A stretch of DNA of 54,877 bases, taken from the NCBI GenBank assembly GCA_022843805.1, contig JALHMY010000064.1:1-54877 (forward strand), in the 5' to 3' direction. The stretch is from Fuerstiella sp. (GTDB lineage Bacteria > Planctomycetota > Planctomycetia > Planctomycetales > Planctomycetaceae). The notes under the pieces were generated by a model. It had not been told where the DNA came from. It saw only the letters and a list, made by a program, of their open reading frames with translations, and searched no databases. Position 1 is the first letter of the stretch. The number at the start of each line of letters is the position of its first letter. Shown here piece by piece: positions 52,004 through 54,877 of this stretch. Both the position numbers and the translations under genes were made by a program.

Positions 52004-52996
52004 ATGAGAATCCTCGTCACTGGCGGAGCCGGATATGTGGGCAGTGCCTGTTTGCGGGCATTATTGAAAGCCGGCCACGAAGCAGTCGCCTATGACAATC
52101 TGATCCAGGGCCATAAGGAGGCAGTGCCGGAAGGTCGACTGATTGAAGGCGACATTCGGGACACCGCCGCCGTCACCAAAGCCGCCAGAGAGATCAGCGC
52201 CGAGGGCGTCATGCATTTTGCCGCTGCAACATGTGTGGGCGAATCAGTGGACGATCCGGGCTACCACTATGACAACAACATTGGCGGCACGCTGAGTCTG
52301 CTGCAGGCCATGCGAGCAGCCGACGTGAAGAGGCTGTTATTCAGCAGCACCTGTGCCACGTATGGCATGAACCCGAAAGTGCCGATGAACGAAGAATCGG
52401 TGCAGGATCCGTGCAGTCCGTATGCCAGAACCAAGCTGGCGGTGGAGTGGATGATCCGGGACTTTGCAGAAGCCCACGGGCTGGGATTTACTCTGCTGCG
52501 ATACTTTAACGCGGCAGGAGCGGACGCGGATGGGAATTATGGAGAAGACCATACACCGGAGAATCATCTGATACCGCTGGTACTGCAGACAGCACTGGGA
52601 CAGCGAGGATCACTGAAGGTATTTGGCACGGACTATCCGACACCGGACGGCACATGCATTCGGGATTATGTGCACACGAGTGATCTGGCCTCGGCGCATT
52701 TGCTCGCCATCCAGGCCACGGATGTGAGTACTCGGGAGGTGTACAACATAGGGACGGGGAATGGGAATTCAGTGCTGGAAGTGATCAAAGCGGCCGAGCG
52801 AGTCGTGGGGAAACCGATCCCATATGAAGTCGTCGCACGTCGGCCGGGTGACCCCCCTGCCCTTGTCGCGGACCCCGTCAAGTTAAAAACGAAGTTAGGC
52901 TGGAAGCCTCAGTTTACCAGCATCAACGACGTCGTCGCCACGGCCTGGTCCTGGCACCAGTCGCATCCGCAGGGTTATCAAACCAAAAAATCCTGA
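52004..52996 (+). CDS. galE: UDP-glucose 4-epimerase
   Basis: Interconverts UDP-glucose and UDP-galactose (or the N-acetyl forms) with tightly bound NAD. The 330-residue length is normal. Seen: Rossmann motif TGGAGYVGS (Gly7, Gly8, Gly10, Gly13 region), VMHFAAATCVGESVDDP, FSSTCATYG with the catalytic Ser/Thr, Tyr140 and Lys144 in YARTK, LRYFNAAGAD, and CIRDYVHTSDLASAHL, all GalE marks. It supplies a galactose-type donor to the surrounding glycosyltransferases. The ATG at 52004 has AAGG upstream. REP-like repeats lie on both sides, at 51640 and 53008. Confidence 0.95.
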   Translation: MRILVTGGAGYVGSACLRALLKAGHEAVAYDNLIQGHKEAVPEGRLIEGDIRDTAAVTKAAREISAEGVMHFAAATCVGESVDDPGYHYDNNIGGTLSLLQAMRAADVKRLLFSSTCATYGMNPKVPMNEESVQDPCSPYARTKLAVEWMIRDFAEAHGLGFTLLRYFNAAGADADGNYGEDHTPENHLIPLVLQTALGQRGSLKVFGTDYPTPDGTCIRDYVHTSDLASAHLLAIQATDVSTREVYNIGTGNGNSVLEVIKAAERVVGKPIPYEVVARRPGDPPALVADPVKLKTKLGWKPQFTSINDVVATAWSWHQSHPQGYQTKKS

Positions 52997-53007
52997 GTAA
53001 CTCAAAA

Positions 53008-53030
53008 GTAGCCGTCACTCTCCGAGTGAC
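53008..53030 (+). repeat. REP-like hairpin after galE
   Basis: GTAG, CC, arm GTCACTC, loop TCC, complement GAGTGAC: the same unit as at 51640-51662, with matching flanks (AAAGTAGCC before, TGCGATTCA after). It starts 12 bases past the galE stop codon. Confidence 0.88.
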
Positions 53031-53148
53031 GAGTGCGATTCACGCCGTACTCCAAAGCCAAAAATGCATAAGAATCTATCACCGACCGCAAGCGTCACCG
53101 TATGATCCCTGTTCCTCAGCATTCCCCCGTCATTTAGTCAATTCGTCT

Positions 53149-54537
53149 ATGTTATTCAGTCCCATCGCGGGCGTAGTCACTTTTCTCTGGTGCCTCGGAT
53201 TTGCGATCGCCATGTTTGCGAGACGCACTCCGGAGGCACTCTGCGGCTGGGTCATCGGCGGGTGGCTGTTCATGCCGCAATTTACATTTGACCTCCCCGG
53301 ACTCACGCTGAACAAATGGACCGTCATTGCATTAGCGATTGGCTTTGCCTCGCTTGTCGTAAAGAAGGAGAATCGAACGCCGAGCAAATTTACTCTTTTG
53401 GACCTGCCAGCACTTTTGTTACCTGTCAGTGTATTTGCATCCTCGATCAGCAATGGGGTTGGTCCATACGACGGTTTTGTTACAGGGCTAAGCTACGCAA
53501 TCAGATACTCAATCCCTTGGTACTGTGGTAAAACGGTCTTTTCCACGGAGAAAGACAAGACGACGATCATCCGTTATCTAATTGCCGGCGGACTGATCTA
53601 TGTACCGTTCTGTCTGTATGAAATGAAGATGGCCCCGGTCCTTCATTCGATGGTGTACGGCTACGGACCACGCGGCGGCGAGAACTTTTCGGGAAGCAGT
53701 GTAAGATTCGGGTTGTGGCGTCCGACCGTTTTCATGATTTTTGGACTGCAGTTGTCCCTCTTCATGGGAATTACAAGTGTGATGGCCGCCTTTGCTTTTA
53801 AATCACGGCGAGTCCCGGCGTGGCTGAAGGTAAGTTATCGTCCCGCCGCTCTAATTTTGTTTGCAACCACGTTTCTTTGCGTCAGCACTGGAGCGGCTTT
53901 GTTAACTGTTGCTGGTTGGATAGTGATCTACATCAGCGAGTTTAAGGCTCAGCGGCTGGTTTTGCTCGGCCTGCTGGCTGTGCCCTTCGTCTATCCGGTG
54001 TATCGCATGGTAAGTGTAGGGTCTTTTAGAGAAGTCGCAGTCGATTCAGAGAATGAAGAACTCGCAAGACGGGAGGCATCTTTAAATACTCGAATAAAAA
54101 ACGAAGAAAATTTCCTGCGGCTTTGGCAGGAGCGGCCGCTACTTGGCTCGACCGCTTGGTTTTACAGAGACGTTGGCGAAGGGAAAGATGATCTGATTTC
54201 AGATTCACAATGGATCATTATCTTGTCAAAGTACGGATTGATGGGATGGGGATGTACGACGGGAATGTTACTCCTGCCGGCACTGAAGCGACTAATCCGA
54301 AACCGAGACAAGACGGTGTGTTTCAATGCTGATTATGCGCTGATCCTGGGTGTGTTCATCTATTCGGCCGATTGTTTGGTAAACGACATGGGTAGTCCGA
54401 TTTATCTGATCATGGCGGGAGCCTTGGCTGGGTCAAACGTTTACGGAATCATATCCTCTGCGTGTCCGGAAGTTTATGTTGGTGGCAGCAACATGACGTC
54501 TGGCATTGGGTCTCATCGGCGGCCTTGGCCCTCATAG
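53149..54537 (+). CDS. O-antigen ligase/polymerase-like polytopic membrane protein
   Basis: About 462 residues from ATG 53149 with roughly ten hydrophobic segments, for example FSPIAGVVTFLWCLGFAIAM, WTVIALAIGFASLVV, LILFATTFLCVSTGAALLTV and LVLLGLLAVPFVYPVY. A large extracytoplasmic loop near residues 305-365 ends with WQERPLLGSTAWF and contains charged helical sequence, which is the pattern of the O-antigen ligase/polymerase (WaaL/Wzy) superfamily. In this cluster it is most likely the exopolysaccharide polymerase. Upstream in-frame GTG 53026 lies inside a repeat and is unlikely to be used. No strong ribosome binding site is seen. It is the last gene of the window. Confidence 0.85.
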   Translation: MLFSPIAGVVTFLWCLGFAIAMFARRTPEALCGWVIGGWLFMPQFTFDLPGLTLNKWTVIALAIGFASLVVKKENRTPSKFTLLDLPALLLPVSVFASSISNGVGPYDGFVTGLSYAIRYSIPWYCGKTVFSTEKDKTTIIRYLIAGGLIYVPFCLYEMKMAPVLHSMVYGYGPRGGENFSGSSVRFGLWRPTVFMIFGLQLSLFMGITSVMAAFAFKSRRVPAWLKVSYRPAALILFATTFLCVSTGAALLTVAGWIVIYISEFKAQRLVLLGLLAVPFVYPVYRMVSVGSFREVAVDSENEELARREASLNTRIKNEENFLRLWQERPLLGSTAWFYRDVGEGKDDLISDSQWIIILSKYGLMGWGCTTGMLLLPALKRLIRNRDKTVCFNADYALILGVFIYSADCLVNDMGSPIYLIMAGALAGSNVYGIISSACPEVYVGGSNMTSGIGSHRRPWPS

Positions 54538-54719
54538 CCATAGTTGAATGGTTAAAGCGAACTTACCGGTCCACTTCCCAATTCGATGCGTTCAAAAACA
54601 GACTGTTCGTTTCAATTCTGTCGACGAATTGTACTTGCACTCGGGATGCATGCCGCCGTGTCTTCGACGATCTTGATGCACGTCCTCTTAGAATCAGGCT
54701 TTATGCTTAATGGCGATGA
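54538..54719 (+). other. Downstream region between the polymerase gene and the candidate intron
   Basis: 182 bases without a credible gene. A frame overlapping the end of the polymerase gene reads on for 82 codons (54462-54710) and contains a short hydrophobic stretch (SSAALALIAIVEWL), but it has no start or family signal. No terminator is visible. Confidence 0.4.
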
Positions 54720-54877
54720 GTGTGACCGCACTTGCGGGGTAAATTCTGGTAAGACTGGTCGTGTGGGAAACTGGCCTCCATGCGATGCTATGCGGGTGTA
54801 ACGAACCGTATGAGGCAAGGCATGGAGGCCGGTGATGAGCATGACGACTGGAGATGAACTGAGCAAGTCTGATGTGT
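54720..54877 (+). mobile_element. Candidate 5' end of a group II intron (runs off the window)
   Basis: Starts with GTGTG, which fits the GUGYG 5' end of group II introns. It continues with a compact set of stems: CCGCACTTGCGG, CTGGTAAGACTGG, and a long-range pair TGGCCTCCATGC with GCATGGAGGCC. The intervening GTAACGAACCG and the following GATGAGCATGACG resemble domain I of bacterial group II introns as I know them. No reverse transcriptase can be seen because the window ends here. An unrelated structured RNA or repeat is the alternative. Confidence 0.45.

Overview
The window looks like a chromosomal segment of a planctomycete (Planctomycetota, Planctomycetaceae-like). Reasons seen in the sequence: exported proteins carry an ESLEDR-type N-terminal motif instead of an ordinary signal peptide, an exosortase/PEP-CTERM system sits beside exopolysaccharide genes, the PilM-like locus is rich in Gly and Met, and long intergenic gaps are packed with palindromic repeats. 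There are no rRNA or tRNA genes, no CRISPR array and no recognisable transposase.

Layout. 0.3-4.0 kb, minus strand: a GH38/GH57-like protein gene followed by cytidylate kinase. 4.5-11.5 kb, plus strand: a three-gene operon of a PilM-like ATPase and two single-pass membrane proteins, all carrying Met-Thr-Pro-Gly-Met repeats, closed by a strong terminator. 11.6-12.8 kb: a GT4 glycosyltransferase. 13.2-20.0 kb, minus strand: two tandem paralogous matrixin-type metalloproteases with very different ectodomain lengths. 20.7-23.8 kb, minus strand: a PEP-CTERM substrate protein, a small secreted protein, a WecG/TagA-type glycosyltransferase and an initiating sugar transferase, the last two behind a near-consensus sigma-54 promoter. 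25.2-26.0 kb: a 187-bp tandem array. 26.0-28.4 kb: a small exported protein, a Wza-like export protein and a small Cys-rich lipoprotein-like protein. 28.4-32.1 kb: a gene-poor region with a 582-bp duplication. 32.1-36.6 kb: a sigma-54 activator and a Wzc-like chain-length protein whose kinase domain has lost its nucleotide-binding motifs. 37.8-44.0 kb: an exosortase fused to about 1,450 residues of TPR-like repeats, then EpsI. 45.3-54.5 kb: glycan assembly genes (GT2, GT4, heptose kinase, epimerase, nucleotidyltransferase, heptose-bisphosphate phosphatase, GalE, O-antigen-ligase/polymerase-like membrane protein). The last 160 bases resemble the 5' end of a group II intron.

How the parts may work together (inference): the sugar transferase starts a lipid-linked glycan. 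The glycosyltransferases, the GDP-heptose module and GalE build it. The polymerase-like protein, the Wzc-like and the Wza-like proteins extend and export it. The exosortase, EpsI and PEP-CTERM protein anchor proteins at the same surface. The sigma-54 activator is placed to control several of these genes.

The most notable non-coding signal is a set of short intergenic hairpins. Most begin with GTAG or GTAC, often occur as inverted pairs, and sit at gene 3' ends, sometimes supplying the stop codon. This is the hallmark of REP/BIME elements mobilised by RAYT (TnpA-REP) transposases.
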